Assembly: GCA_958295815.1 (NCBI GenBank)
Contig: OY282374.1
Location: 2,500,856-2,564,855 of the forward strand
From: Candidatus Poribacteria bacterium
Lineage (GTDB): Bacteria > Poribacteria > WGA-4E > WGA-3G
Direction: 5' to 3'
DNA: 64,000 bases
Shown here: positions 1 to 11,800 of the stretch, in pieces
Layout of the letters: each line of letters opens with the position of its first letter
Numbering within the stretch: the first letter of the stretch is position 1
Translations under genes and position numbers: made by a program
The notes under the pieces: model-generated
The model's database searches: none
Told to the model about the DNA's origin: nothing
Seen by the model: only the letters and a program-made list of their open reading frames with translations

Positions 1-67
1 TAAAAAGATAAAAAACTTCTCCTTTATCTTTGTCGGACAATTTATATTTTTCGTCTATAAAATCCAT
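1..67 (-). CDS. 5' end of an unidentified gene, cut by the window edge
   Basis: An ATG on the minus strand opens a frame (MDFIDEKYKLSDKDKGEVFYL...) that runs off the window without a stop. It lies 7 bp after the hsdS remnant stop codon, so it was probably the next gene of the same transcription unit. In a type I restriction cluster this could be hsdR or an accessory gene, but the 22 visible residues are not enough to say. Confidence 0.4.
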   Translation of the reverse strand, partial: MDFIDEKYKLSDKDKGEVFYLF

Positions 68-74
68 GTTTAAC

Positions 75-806
75 TCACTTTAAAGGCTTGTCTACAACAG
101 ATTTTAGATAGTTGATAGCCTCTTGTTCGTCTTGTTCAATTGCTTTTTCTATGGCAAGCGTTGCATATTTTAGAAGGTGTTTAGTATGCTTTCGGAGGTT
201 TAAGCATTCAAAGACTTTCTGTTGGATTTCAGATTGTTTTTCTTGGTTTAGAATGGGTATAACTGTTTTTGACACTTGGTCTGGTCTCCAATGGAAAATT
301 ACTGAACCGCTTACATCACGATTGATTTGTTCTTGGGTTGCGATTGAGTTGAGAACCAGCGTCAAGTATTCATTATTAACTCTGTCGGTTTTGTTTTTCA
401 ATCGGAGTATGCCACTTGACGGGATCATCTTCGAGGAGTCTTCATGTAAATAGTGGGCGATACCTAGGCTTCCGTCCTTACTTAGTAAAATTTCGCCTTG
501 ACTTGGCTGGTGTTTTTGAATCTCTGCATATAATTCTTCTGAAATGCATTTTTCTTGTGTAATTTCAAAAGGCGTAAGATTACTAACCCGAACAAAAGGA
601 ATACCGTTTGCAAGATACATTTCACTACCTACTTCAATACATTTCTCCAGTGTAACCAGATTTTCCAAAATATCCCAATCTTTGTCCTTTGATTTTTTGC
701 TAATCGCCCTAATAATTTCATCATATTTCGGCTGAAAATATCCTGCGTCAACACATTGGAAGCATTGATCAACGGAAATGTCTTTGATAAAGGATACGCC
801 GTCCGG
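75..806 (-). pseudogene. hsdS: type I restriction-modification specificity subunit (HsdS) remnant, N-terminally truncated
   Basis: HsdS subunits give DNA sequence specificity to type I restriction-modification complexes. The frame contains DAGYFQPKYDE, close to the (R/L)DAEYFQPKYDE sequence that begins many HsdS target-recognition domains, followed by GIPFVRVSNL and GEILLSKDGSLGIA, both typical HsdS blocks. Only about one target-recognition domain and its helical spacer remain (about 230 residues; full HsdS is usually 380-450). The frame is open upstream to 806 without a clear start. A TTG at 668 could start a 197-residue protein but would cut into the domain. Beyond DAGYF the sequence becomes that of the neighbouring transposase, so the gene was broken by the IS element and a deletion. 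No hsdM is visible. Confidence 0.7.
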
Positions 807-1365
807 TCAGATTTTCAGCAACCTGTGCCACAACCTTGCCTCCACGCTCAACTGCTACAATGACAGCCGTTTATTTGTGCCATCTCCCCGCTTGGCTGGC
901 TCTCTATCCTCTTTTTTGTTCGCCTTACGGGGTTTACCACCAATATAGGTTTCGTCTGCCTCTATAATGCCCTGTAGCAATAGTGCGTTAGTTTTCTTTG
1001 CCATTTCAGCACGTATACGTGTCATAAAATACCATGCTGTCTTCTGGTTTAAGTCTAAATCTCGTGCTAATTGACAACTGGATAAAGACTTCTTAGCATT
1101 CACGACAAGCGAGATGGCAAGAAACCATTTCTGCAACTCTATTTTCGTGCCGTGAAACACCGTGCCACAGGTTACTTTGAATGAAGCATTACAATCATGG
1201 CAATTCCAGCGTCCTACACGCCCTACACCGTCTTCTTTCTTACGAACCACGTCCTTTTCTCTCACATTTCGGACAAACAGGCGTTCCACGCCAACGTATG
1301 CGTTCTAAATGCTCAATACAACTCTCTTGGTCAGGGAAACGCCCCATGACTTCTATTAAGTTCAT
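756..1365 (-). pseudogene. IS1595-family (ISXO2-like) transposase, multiply frameshifted and 3'-truncated
   Basis: The protein can be followed through several frames. An ATG at 1365, preceded by AAAGGAG, starts MNLIEVMGRFPDQESCIEHL and a CPKC zinc-ribbon half. The frame then shifts near 1262 and continues as WNCHDCNASF (second zinc-ribbon half), the helix-turn-helix LSSCQLARDLDLNQKTAWYF and the catalytic-domain start EADETYIGGK. A second shift near 870 leads to AVIVAVERGGKVVAQVAENL, and a third near 805 leads to SFIKDISVD. It then runs into hsdS sequence. The Asp in ADETYIGG is a conserved DDE-type catalytic residue of ISXO2-like transposases; the distal catalytic residues are missing. With three breaks and no C-terminus it cannot make an active transposase. 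Confidence 0.75.
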
Positions 1366-1625
1366 GCCCAAACTCCTTTGTGTTTCAAAAGGAGTTGACT
1401 TACTTCTGTTAACTTGCTATAATTTGCAGTGCTACTACAGGAAAGTAAATACAACTCACATTTTCTGTATTGTATAGGAGAGTGACCGCTCCCCTATTAA
1501 CTTACCTATATTATAGCATTTTTTGATAAACAAAATCAAGCGAAAACCCACTAATTACAAGGGTTTAAGGCGGTTTTTTAAAATTAATTTTCAATCCCAA
1601 AACTACTAAATGCGAAAATTAAAAT
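1366..1625. other. AT-rich gap holding the probable upstream end of the IS remnant
   Basis: No gene is visible. The part next to the transposase start should contain the IS terminal repeat, but its partner at the other end is deleted, so I cannot define it. A small hairpin sits at 1475-1498 (ATAGGAG ... CTCCCCTAT). No convincing promoter for the permease downstream was recognised. Confidence 0.4.
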
Positions 1626-2555
1626 ATGTTTGAAGATATTCTTTCGGCAACGATTCGCGGAGCAACCCCACTCCTACTTGCCGCATTAGGCGAAGTCATC
1701 TCCCAACGCGCTGGTGTGCTGAACATCGGTATTGAAGGGATGATGCTCACCGGCGCGTTTTTCGGGATGGTCGGTTCCTTCTACACAGCAGAATTCATGA
1801 TGATCGCTCCCTGGTTCGGGCTTCTAATGGCAGGACTCAGCGGACTTCTCGCCGCAGCGTTGTTTGCCTTGTGTGCGATAAGACTTCGGGGTGACCAAGT
1901 CATCATCGGCACGGCGATGACGCTCTTAGCATTGGGCTTGACAGAGGTCATCTATCAGCGACTCTTCGGTATAACAGGGATCGCACAAGGCGTGCCAGCA
2001 TTCCAACAAATTGATATTCCACTCCTCTCACAGATTCCCATTTTCGGACGTGCCCTGTTCTCACACAATATCCTGGTTTATATTGCATTCCTACTGGTGC
2101 CGTGTGTCTATTTTTTCATCTACCACACGCAAATGGGTCTCAGAGTCCGCGCCTGTGGTGAGCATCCAAGGGCAATCGCCGCTGCGGGTGCTAACGTCCT
2201 TCGTTTGAGAACAATGTGTCTGTTGTTCGCGGGAGCGATGGCGGGTATAGCCGGTGGGTATCTCTCACTTGCTGATGTTCCTTATTTTACACCCGGTATG
2301 ACAGTGGGACGCGGGTTCATTGCCCTGGCGATCGTAATCTTTGGTAAATGGCATCCAGTGAAAGCGTGCGGTGCTGCGTTGCTCTTCGGACTCGGTACAG
2401 CACTCGATGCGCGGTTCCAAGCATTAGGTTGGGATATCCCCTATCAAGTCTTTCTGATGTTGCCCTATGTGCTATGTTTAGCAGTCTTAGCAGGTTTTGT
2501 CGGACGCGCCGAGGCACCCCTCGCGTTAGGAAAACCCTACGGACAATCAGATTAG
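1626..2555 (+). CDS. ABC transporter permease, nucleoside/simple-sugar type (BPD_transp_2 family)
   Basis: Inner-membrane permease of 309 residues. The opening TIRGATPLLLAALGEVISQR and the following AGVLNIGIEGMMLTGA are diagnostic of the permeases that work with BMP-type lipoproteins in uptake of nucleosides or related solutes (YufQ/NupQ-like). Many hydrophobic segments are spread over the length, and the cytoplasmic loop RACGEHPRAIAAAG (about 176-189) is the expected ATPase-contact region. Full length for the family. The usual partner genes (ATPase, second permease, binding lipoprotein) normally lie directly upstream; here upstream is only the IS/hsdS wreckage, so the gene may have been separated from its operon. 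The substrate cannot be told from sequence. Confidence 0.85.
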   Translation: MFEDILSATIRGATPLLLAALGEVISQRAGVLNIGIEGMMLTGAFFGMVGSFYTAEFMMIAPWFGLLMAGLSGLLAAALFALCAIRLRGDQVIIGTAMTLLALGLTEVIYQRLFGITGIAQGVPAFQQIDIPLLSQIPIFGRALFSHNILVYIAFLLVPCVYFFIYHTQMGLRVRACGEHPRAIAAAGANVLRLRTMCLLFAGAMAGIAGGYLSLADVPYFTPGMTVGRGFIALAIVIFGKWHPVKACGAALLFGLGTALDARFQALGWDIPYQVFLMLPYVLCLAVLAGFVGRAEAPLALGKPYGQSD

Positions 2556-2572
2556 CATTCTACTTACCCCAT

Positions 2573-2612
2573 ATCCAACAACCCATAACTCACAACCCAT
2601 AACTCACAATCC
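2573..2612. repeat. degenerate (A)ACCCATAACTCAC tandem repeat
   Basis: Short intergenic microsatellite-like repeat of 9-14-base units (AACCCATAACTCAC repeated). The same motif or its complement (GGGTTATGAGTTATAGG) recurs at 21819, 30297, 32933, 36476 and 52125 of this window. Confidence 0.6.
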
Positions 2613-2613
2613 A

Positions 2614-5600
2614 CTAAAATGTCCCTCCGAGGCGAAGATGAAAGGCTCTGCTTCGATCTAATGCACCCGGTACAGACACAAGCGGGATCGCATAATCAAT
2701 GCCACCTGTAAATGCACCTAAATCCAAGTAAATCCCGGCACCAACAGAGGACGGCAGACGCTCCGATGTATCGACATCCTCCAGTGAACCCCAAACATTG
2801 CCAGTATCAAAAAAGAATGCCCCCCGGAGTATACTGTAGATCGGAAAGCGCAACTCTGTATTAAAAATGAATTGCACATCGCCGCGGCGGTTCCCTGCCC
2901 TATCCTCAGGACCCAAGGAACGCTCTGCATATCCGCGAACCGTCGTACCACCACCTGCCCAAAAACGTTCAAAAGAGATGAGTTCCGCGCGACGACTCGA
3001 ATGCAATCCTGTTGTGACACCGAGTCGGAGAGCCGTCGCCAACACAAGTCCACCAATGAGCTTTTGGTAGTACCGTGTATCCGTTGTCGACTTGATGAAA
3101 CCTGTTTCGCCTTGCAAATAACCACCGGCATATTCAAGTGTAAGCGCGTTATACATACCGTCTGTAGGATTCAGATACCGCACCCGGCTATCATAAGTCC
3201 AAGAGAGACGCAAACTGCTGACGGTTGTGCTAAATGGGTCGGTTTCATCCAACAGAGGGAACTCACCCATCTCATTTCGCACCGATGCGGGAACGGGTTG
3301 GTTCAAATTTCGGTAACTGTATCGTAAATCCACGTAGTTGGATTCGGATAATCTCCTGCTGAGGATAAAACTCCCTTGCAGGGCGCGAACGTAATCGTCA
3401 ATCTCTAATTTCCGAGCAGATAGCTGCAGACTGCCCCGCGTTCGTCCGATCAACCACGGTTTTGTAAGCGTTGCATCGAGAAAATAACCCAACTCGTCTC
3501 GCCATCCGACTCTACCGAGTAAACGTCCTCGTATATTCCGTTTAAAGAGAAAATTACTATCCGTCAACTCGCCTGTCAAGCGAGGACCCTCTGCGAGACT
3601 ATAGCCACCGCCAACACTATAGGTTTTCGATTCCTGTTTATCTACCTTTATTAAAACCGGATCTGCTTTTAGATCAGAAGAAGCACTCTCGTTTGATCGG
3701 CTCACCGTCTCACGCGTCTCTGTCAACTGTTCGATTCTCAGACGCTCAGCCTGGACCCCACGAAAAAGTCCTAAACTGTAAAGACTTTGCTGAGCACGGC
3801 TTAACTTCTCTGATGTCCAAAGTGTCCCCTCAAGATGTCGGACCTCCCGTTGAAGCACATGTTGCTTCACCACATCCGTATCGCCTTCAAAATAGAATTT
3901 CCCGAACGCCACCCGTTCCCCCTCTGTAACCACTGTAAAACGAAGGACACCGTGTTCAAAAACTTCAAGATGTTTTTCCCGCTGTATGAACGTATAACGC
4001 GGGTTCCCTTCAAAGTCCTGAAGGCTCCAACGGTCATCAATATTGGTGGCTATGTAGACCCCTTCAAGCGCGAGATTGTGATCCTTGAACTTATTGCGGA
4101 CTTCCAGTGGTAGTTTGCCTTGCGCAAGGGATGCCGAAAAATCGCCTGCTACCTGAAAAACTGGTGTCTCTGTCTCTGCTATGTATGTGTTATTAACCAC
4201 CGCATCAATGTATCCAAGTTCTTGATAGGCTTTCAGGATTGCATTTTGGTAGGCATTCCGCTCTAACGACGTATTCGGTTGGGGGAACGGGAGTTCGCTT
4301 TGCAAACGTTCGAGAAGCGTGGCAGTATCTAACGCTCGGTTTCCACTGATGTCGCATCGGTGAATGATCTCTTTGTGTTCCTCGACAATTCCAATACGTA
4401 TCCCGATCTCTCCGACAGTACGACTACCTGTGCTCTGTTTATCGAGTGTCACCCTGATATCCGCCTTCGGATAACCCGCTTGCCCATATAAAAGTCGCAG
4501 ACGATGCACATCTGTGTCAAGCTCCTGTTCATAAAAAAAAGGTCTCTGTTCTCGTTGGAAGAATCTTCGTGCAATGCGAGCTTGTAAGTTCCGTAGAAAC
4601 CCTACAATCGGCTTCATCGTCATCTCTCGCAGCAGTTCGGCATCTGAAAACGCTCGATTCCCTACAAAACTGACACTGCTAACAACATACCGCATTCCAG
4701 GATTGATCGTAAGCAATATCTCAGAAACATCCACGACTTTCTCATCCACAGTCGGGTCTTGGTAACCCAAGGCTTTAAAATAGGACCTTATCCTGCGTTC
4801 CCACACAGCAGTGGTGGAGGTGTTTATCAAAGGAATTATATCCTCCCGAAAAGCATCTTGGAACGACAAAGGGACTTCCCCAGTATCCGAAACAAACTTA
4901 AACTGAACCCGTCTGCCTTCGCTAATCTGAAACTGCAACACACCCGTCTCACGGAAAAAAGTCGGCTCGATAGTGGCTGTCGGATAACGACTCTCTTGAT
5001 AAAGTGCTTGCATCGCTGCCACATCAGTATCCACATCAGATTTATTATAAATCGGATGCTGCTGGCTAAAGCTGCACGCTGCTTTAAGTCGATGCGTTGG
5101 AATAGCAGCGTTGCCCTGAATTTGTAATTCCTTAATAGTAGACGCATCTCCTAATGTGATCTGATAAATTACCCGAATACTTGGCGAGTCATGCTTTTCA
5201 GAGTCTCTCACCTGCTCTTCAATGGGTACATCGGAAACCACAACACTCGCATTAAAATACCCGTAATCTCGACAAACTCTTTTGATACGGCTCACATCTG
5301 TCTTGACAATGTCAGGAATGTAGTTTCCTGCTGGCTTCGATTGAAGTACTTGGTTAATAGCGAGTTTGAAGGCAGGGTCGGAAACGCCAATGATTAGGGT
5401 CTCTTCAATGCGATCGAAGGGCGTCAGTTGATAGGTTAGCACAATTCCATTCGGAGTCTCTTGTTCGTAGACCTGAATTTGGGAATATTGCTGTGTTGCG
5501 TAGAGTGCTTTAACACTTTGCTGGATAGCATGACGAGATAATCGGTCACCAACACGTACCGCTGTCTGATTTCTGAGAATGTTCAGTTGTTCCGTAGTCG

Positions 5601-5769
5601 CTGTTATAGGTTTTTCATCAATCTGATAGGCTATCTTCGCGACACGTCCTACATCGGATTCCCTCGCCTCACCCGTACCCACAAACTGCTCAGGAAAACA
5701 GCAGAGTAACAGAATAAGACAAATCGCGCTCTCCATGAAAATCCTGTAATTCGCACAACCCATAAGCAT
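2614..5769 (-). CDS. Omp85-family outer-membrane assembly factor (BamA/TamA-like)
   Basis: Outer-membrane beta-barrel insertase. The first 700 or so residues look like a series of POTRA domains, for example KELQIQGNAAIPTHRLKAA, VSSVSFVGNRAFSDAELL and HRCDISGNRALDTATLLERL. The last 345 form the barrel, with FERFWAGGGTTVRGYAERSL carrying the conserved (V)RGY loop-6 motif and a C-terminal phenylalanine (RLGGTF) as expected for the barrel end. At 1051 residues it is longer than E. coli BamA (about 800), so it has extra POTRA-like repeats. The annotated start gives MLMGCANYRIF before the hydrophobic signal peptide. An internal ATG at 5736 preceded by AGGATTTTC is an equally good start. It follows tamB on the same strand (118 bp gap), so it may serve as BamA, as the TamB partner, or both. 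Confidence 0.88.
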   Translation of the reverse strand: MLMGCANYRIFMESAICLILLLCCFPEQFVGTGEARESDVGRVAKIAYQIDEKPITATTEQLNILRNQTAVRVGDRLSRHAIQQSVKALYATQQYSQIQVYEQETPNGIVLTYQLTPFDRIEETLIIGVSDPAFKLAINQVLQSKPAGNYIPDIVKTDVSRIKRVCRDYGYFNASVVVSDVPIEEQVRDSEKHDSPSIRVIYQITLGDASTIKELQIQGNAAIPTHRLKAACSFSQQHPIYNKSDVDTDVAAMQALYQESRYPTATIEPTFFRETGVLQFQISEGRRVQFKFVSDTGEVPLSFQDAFREDIIPLINTSTTAVWERRIRSYFKALGYQDPTVDEKVVDVSEILLTINPGMRYVVSSVSFVGNRAFSDAELLREMTMKPIVGFLRNLQARIARRFFQREQRPFFYEQELDTDVHRLRLLYGQAGYPKADIRVTLDKQSTGSRTVGEIGIRIGIVEEHKEIIHRCDISGNRALDTATLLERLQSELPFPQPNTSLERNAYQNAILKAYQELGYIDAVVNNTYIAETETPVFQVAGDFSASLAQGKLPLEVRNKFKDHNLALEGVYIATNIDDRWSLQDFEGNPRYTFIQREKHLEVFEHGVLRFTVVTEGERVAFGKFYFEGDTDVVKQHVLQREVRHLEGTLWTSEKLSRAQQSLYSLGLFRGVQAERLRIEQLTETRETVSRSNESASSDLKADPVLIKVDKQESKTYSVGGGYSLAEGPRLTGELTDSNFLFKRNIRGRLLGRVGWRDELGYFLDATLTKPWLIGRTRGSLQLSARKLEIDDYVRALQGSFILSRRLSESNYVDLRYSYRNLNQPVPASVRNEMGEFPLLDETDPFSTTVSSLRLSWTYDSRVRYLNPTDGMYNALTLEYAGGYLQGETGFIKSTTDTRYYQKLIGGLVLATALRLGVTTGLHSSRRAELISFERFWAGGGTTVRGYAERSLGPEDRAGNRRGDVQFIFNTELRFPIYSILRGAFFFDTGNVWGSLEDVDTSERLPSSVGAGIYLDLGAFTGGIDYAIPLVSVPGALDRSRAFHLRLGGTF

Positions 5770-5887
5770 TCTTCACTGGTAGACGGTTACCAGACCCTGT
5801 GTGAGTAAAAAGTTCGTAAATACCACATACTTAACCGAAAACCGAAAGCAATGACGGAGTCATTGCGTACTGACAACCGATAACCCA

Positions 5888-8800
5888 TTAAAACCTCCCC
5901 TTGAACTCAAAATCAATCCCATGTTCTCCTCGATCGTTAGTTTCAACCTTAATGGACATATTCTCTCCAAGGGGATACTCACCGTAATAACGGACATCTT
6001 CTGCCAAAGGACGCTGAACACTAAATGTAAATCCCCCAAACGTTCTTGAGATTGCATTGTTGCGGTAAAGGAAAGTTATGATATCCTCGTGTGTTAGGAC
6101 TTCTGCTGTCGTTGCAGATGGCGCGCTCAGCGTGAAATTCGGGTTATTTAAGGTGCCAGTAAACGCAGCGTGGACTTGGATGTCTACTATACTCTCATCT
6201 CTCGGTAGCACCCCACGGATACTGGTAGGGGTCCGGAGAAATATGTTCAACTCCGGATTAAAATTGAAGGTATCCCGATTACTAATTGTGGAGCCTTCAA
6301 TAACTTCAAAGGGCTGAAGAACAAGTCCGACTGTTCCACTCCGCAGCGACACATCCCCACTGAAAACCGGTTGATTGATCGGACCAATAATTTTACCTAA
6401 GCAAGCAATTTCAACGTCTATCGGTCCAGTAAGTGTGATGGATGAAAGCACACGGAAATTCTCAGGAATATTGACATCCACATCCAGATATAGATCGCGT
6501 AGAATAGGGTAATCCAACGCAACATCTTCCTCTTTTATCGAAGCCCCAGTGAACCAATCTCTCACAATTTGCCAATTTTGCTCATAATAGCCTTCACCTA
6601 TATTCAGATTGCCCGTAAGAGAAGGACGCAGCAGTTCACCATGCAGGCGCAATCCAGCAGAGTTAAGGTCTGCCCGATACGTCCCGGGCTGTTCAAAAGC
6701 TACATCTGCAAGATTCGCAGACACATCCACTGTCGGCGGTGTTTGCCATATACGTCTATCTGGAGGCGCGCTGATACTCCCTCTAATCGAAAAAGAGCCA
6801 TCATTCAACATCCCATCAAACTGTGTAATACTCGCCCCTTTTTCTGACAACTGAATTTTACCATTCGCCTCCTTAACATTAATACCGTTATCTGGAAAAT
6901 CAAGCCCCATATTGTCGAAAGATACACTACCTATCGCTTGCGGTGCTTCGATTGTGCCTGTCAACTCCACATGAATTTCACCTGTCCCCGTTGCGGATCC
7001 CAATCCTGTTACCACAAGCGGTAGCATGTCAAGGTCTTTCACTATAATATCCAAGATACCGTCCATCGGTGTCTGTTGAAACTCCTGCCAAATTGCCTCT
7101 GGTTCCTGCTGCAATCTCCTGAAAAATGGGATTAACTCAAGTTGATACGGCATCGTCCATGAAAACGTCAGTAGGTTTTCACCGAACGTAACCTCAACGT
7201 AGCGTTTCCTTGTAATTTCCCACTTCCCATTTTGATATCGAACCCTCCATCGCAGATCAATCGGCACGTCATGCAAATAAAGTTCAGCTGGATCACTCGT
7301 GTGTCGTCGGATCGTTATCTTCGGATTTTCACTCGTTCCGCTTAACTGTAGACTCCCCGATAGCGCACCCGTAACCCTATAGGACAGGGGCCAAGCATCT
7401 GTTAGCGCGGAAACATCGAAATTCGCGACTCGCAGTGCAGCATCAAATTCGCCACCCACACTCCAGCTGCTCCCCTCGTCAATACGAAGCGTCGTCCTAC
7501 CTGAAATTGTCTGCTCTTCCCCAATCAGTTCTTCCGGTTTAGCGTCTTCATCGCTAAAGGTCTGCTTAATCAAGAACGTGTCTTGGTTTTCCAAGCTGAA
7601 TGTCTTGGCTAAAGTCACAGTTCCATCACTGAGAACAATAGGCACTGGTTGAGAATCTTGAAAATCGTAATACCGATCAAATGCACTGAAAGCGAGACGG
7701 ACGCTATCGATTGACAAAGCAGCGCGCGAAACCGACATCAGATCTACGAGCGAAGGTATCTCTTGGATTTGCGGCAGTGGCATCATCTCTCCGTCCGTAA
7801 TAAACCTATCGAGAGGCACTGTTAGTGCTTCAAGTCTTGCTGTTAGATGACCTTCGACATCTTCTATTATCTCCTGCGCGTTGCCATCAACAGATGCGGA
7901 CTCCGACAGCATTTGCCGTACCGTTGAACCGAGTGGAAACCGTTCAAAACGCATTGCTGTCAAACTGAGTTCTTTAGGCACCAATCCGCTTAATGCCAAT
8001 TGTCCCTGTTGAAGCGTACAGTACCCCGATCCGATTCCAAACTGGAAATCTCCGATCTCAATTACATTCTCGCTTGCGTTCAATCGCACCTTCATATTCT
8101 GTATGGGTTCATGAAAATCCTTCAAACCGAGCCGCAACGCTTCAAGGAAGATATTCCCAACGATATAAGGAGATTGGGTTGTTCCTTGTAGTGCCAAGTC
8201 TATATCAACACTGCCGTCTGCTTCTAAAAAAAATGTATCAACCCCAGGAAAAAAATCTATCGGGAGTTCACTACCCTGGAGATGCAGATCAATCGGTTCT
8301 CCGAGATGCCGCTCAGAAATATCCATCGCTGTAAATGCCAAATTAAACGGAATCACACCGGTAAGGGTTAACGTATCCGCACCATCTTTTAGTGTAATTC
8401 CAACGAATTCTATCTGCCTGTCGCTGTATTGCACATTCCCCGTCCATGCTTTTTCATTGAGGGTGCCGTTCCATTCCGCTGTGATGATGGGTGTGTTAAA
8501 TGTACCACCGATGCTGACGTTCGATGATACCGTCACGGCAGGAGAGGTAAGTTGTAAGGGGATGTGGACAGCGAGGGTCTCCGTCTCCGCAATAATTCCG
8601 CCTGGATCAGATCTGAATCGGAGCGGCGCACTGTTCGTGAGATGAAAATCGTAACTATCAAGTTCCAGTTCGTGTATTTCACCACTTACTGTAATCTGTT
8701 GTGGGTCTAAACTCGTACCGCTAACCTCAACCGTCCCTGAAGCGATACCATAATCGCCAATTTCCACTTGTGATGCGGACACGTTAATTTGAAACTGCAT

Positions 8801-11800
8801 CGCATCTGGATCTTGACGTGAGAACACGGCTTCTCCTTGCGCACTGTACGGACCATCTCCCATCCGTCCGTTCGCTTCCACCGTATGAATACGCACGACT
8901 TCTGAATCGAAGTCAATATCCACACGAAGTCTATCCAGCGTTATAGAAGGAATATAAGATGCCAAGCGGATCGGTTGTTGGACGGGTGTTTCAGCATATA
9001 ACAGCGCATGTGGTTCGGCAAGAGTGTCGCCGATCTCTACTGATGCTTCCAATACGCCAGTGATTCCATTACCGGAACCAAGGTCATCTATAGCATCCAT
9101 CGGCAAAGTGGCAAGATCCAAGGCAATTGTGTCAATGCGGAGGTGTAATTCCGAATTGTTAACATCTTCGGGTTGAACGTCAATGTACCCTCCAAAGTTC
9201 ATGTCGTTCCCGAAGACTTTGAAAGCACAACCCTCAAAACGCAGCGTCTCTTGCTCGTATGTTATCGCACCACCCGCATCCGTTATATCGATATCGCCGA
9301 CTTCCGTTTTTAATATCAACGTTGGGATTGACCATTCTATCGCCAGCACTGGAAGCGTAGGTGTCCCGGTTATCTGTGTTGTGTAACGGGCAGTGCCAGT
9401 CTTTAGCATATCACTGGAAATTCCGAGCATCGGAGTGAAGGGTGCCAGTGTGAATCCGTCAGATTTTCCTTGAAGATTCATCGCCTCAGTCTTGGCATCA
9501 AAGTTCCCAGCCAATTCGATAAAGGACGACGCATCTTCTAACGTCCTTAAGGAAAGCGCATCAATTGTCCACTTGTCGTCTTTGAGGTGTAGATGAATCG
9601 GTTCTGCATTCGTGAAGGGCACCTGTTGTCCAGTCGAGGTTCCATAACGCAGCTTAGAAGTGGCAATATTGATATCTACATCGTAAGGATATACCACCTC
9701 TGGACGCTGTTCCTCGGAAAACTCTGGGGGTGCCAAGTCTGCAATCGTCCCACTGATTTCAACACTTCCATCAGCGGTCCCTGTAACCGCCTCAAGCGTT
9801 GGATGCAAGATACGCAGAAACGGAGCAACATCAATATCATCACTCACCACTACGAAACGGTACGGATTGTCTATTGCCGTACTAACAACGCCTCTAATCC
9901 GACTTGTCCCGTCAAAACCGTATCCCTGGAAATCGTAAATATCGGGTTCACCAGTAGTCCCTTTCCGTTCCACGAATTTGCCAAGCAGATACGCATCCCC
10001 AAGAAGATGTTTAATCCCTCGACCATTATCTAAATAGGTTATATCCGAGAAATCCAGTTCAACCCGCAAATCCATATCTGCCGGCTTTTTCAACGTTCCA
10101 ACAACTCGAACATCGAATTCACCTTCAAAAGGAAAATCGGAAATATTCGCCGCTTTCGCAATCTCTTCAAAACGGACAGGGGCATCGCTCTCAACCCGTA
10201 AATTAAAGTCTGCGTTGGAGGTTACAGCAGCATTTAGCGTAAGATGCTGCCCGCGAGTGGTTATCTTGAAATTCCGGACGCTTAGGTTGTAGTCTTCAAT
10301 TTCCAGCGGAAGCGTCAATGGGTCCAAATGGACACCCCACGCCACCCCCGCATTAACGCTAAACTCCGCACGCCCATCAAGATTTATGAGCGTTCCATCT
10401 AACTTGAGTTCACCTCTGAGTTCACCATCTACTGGATATTCAGCACCTAACAGCAATTTTGGATAGTGCTCAACGTAAACAGGATCCGCAACAATACTAA
10501 ACGTCGCTGGAAACTCGTCTTTAATATCCACAACCCCATTAATCGCAGCACGGCTCGTATACGGCGTTACATCATCATTTTTCGTATTTTTCGTTAGTAA
10601 GCCGTTCTCAATAAACACCTGCCCGTTTTGATAGCGATAATTGCCCGTAAGCACACCGATTGGGATGTCGTTGAAGGTGGCGTCTGGCACCTCCAGAAAT
10701 CCGCGCAACGTGCCATCTGACGATAATTGTGCAGACGAAGTCCCTATCCCCCCAAAATCTGAAGTGTTGGCAATCTTCATCAATTCATCGAAATTAAGAT
10801 CTGATACTTGAATGTCCCAAGTGTCGTCTTGTTGTAGTGGAAAAGGGGCTGTAATCTCAATCGAGGTCTCATCAAAGTTGCCACTTGCCTTCAGCTCACC
10901 CGCTGCAATTGTGCAATTGAGGGCTGAATCTTCAAGTACAACTTCGTCAAGGGTCGTCTCTACCAACGCCATCTCGCTGTTGAGATTGAGACTTGATAGG
11001 TCAGTGCTGTTTCCGCTGAATTCTGCTGTGCCTGAGAGTTTACCTACACTGTCTGAAAGGTTATCGGGGAGTTGAACAAATATCGACAGCAACGGGATGA
11101 GTTGGACATCTGTGGCGTTCCACTCCCCGGTATAGTTAAAAGGGTAGTGGGTCAGTTGCTGGAGTTGTTTTCGCAAATTACCTTCTGGAACGTTTTCCAG
11201 CGTGACGTTCCCGTTAGCGGCGAAGGTGCCATCGGCAATTTTTCCGTTGAAGGTTGTCAACTCGAATGTTGGGGTTGGCGAATGCTTAAAGTTTGCGTCA
11301 ACATCTAATTCCGTCAACTCAATTTTTCTACTGTCTCCCTCTCTTACTATAGAAAACGTCGGCATATCCGCAGAAAGGGTCTTAATATTTAAAGTGGATT
11401 CCGTACCTTCCGCATCTACCGTCGCCGTTACCACACCCTCAAGCTTGATCCCTTCGCCAAAAAACCGCTGGACATCCGAGACATCCAGTTCCAGATTGAG
11501 ATCCGCATCCCAAGAGATAGTGCTATCTCCTCGCGTAAACCCACCTGTAACCCTCAAATCAGAATTACCATACACAAGATGGAGGTTATCCAATCTACTG
11601 CCGGTTGCCAATAGTGCGAAGTCGGCATCAAAGTTGTTAATCGCCGTTTCAGTCCCGTTGAACGTGAGACTACCACTCCCGATGTTCAAGGTTCCCTTAT
11701 GATCCCACGTGCTGAGTTCTCCGTCCACACTGATAGTAATCCCATCAATCGCGATACGAAGATCCTGCTGTGTATCGACGTAAACGATTGTACCTCTATT

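Noticed and set aside
756-1365. Programmed frameshifting in the IS transposase
   Set aside because: Three separate breaks in different directions and a missing C-terminus indicate decay. IS1595 transposases are normally made from one frame.
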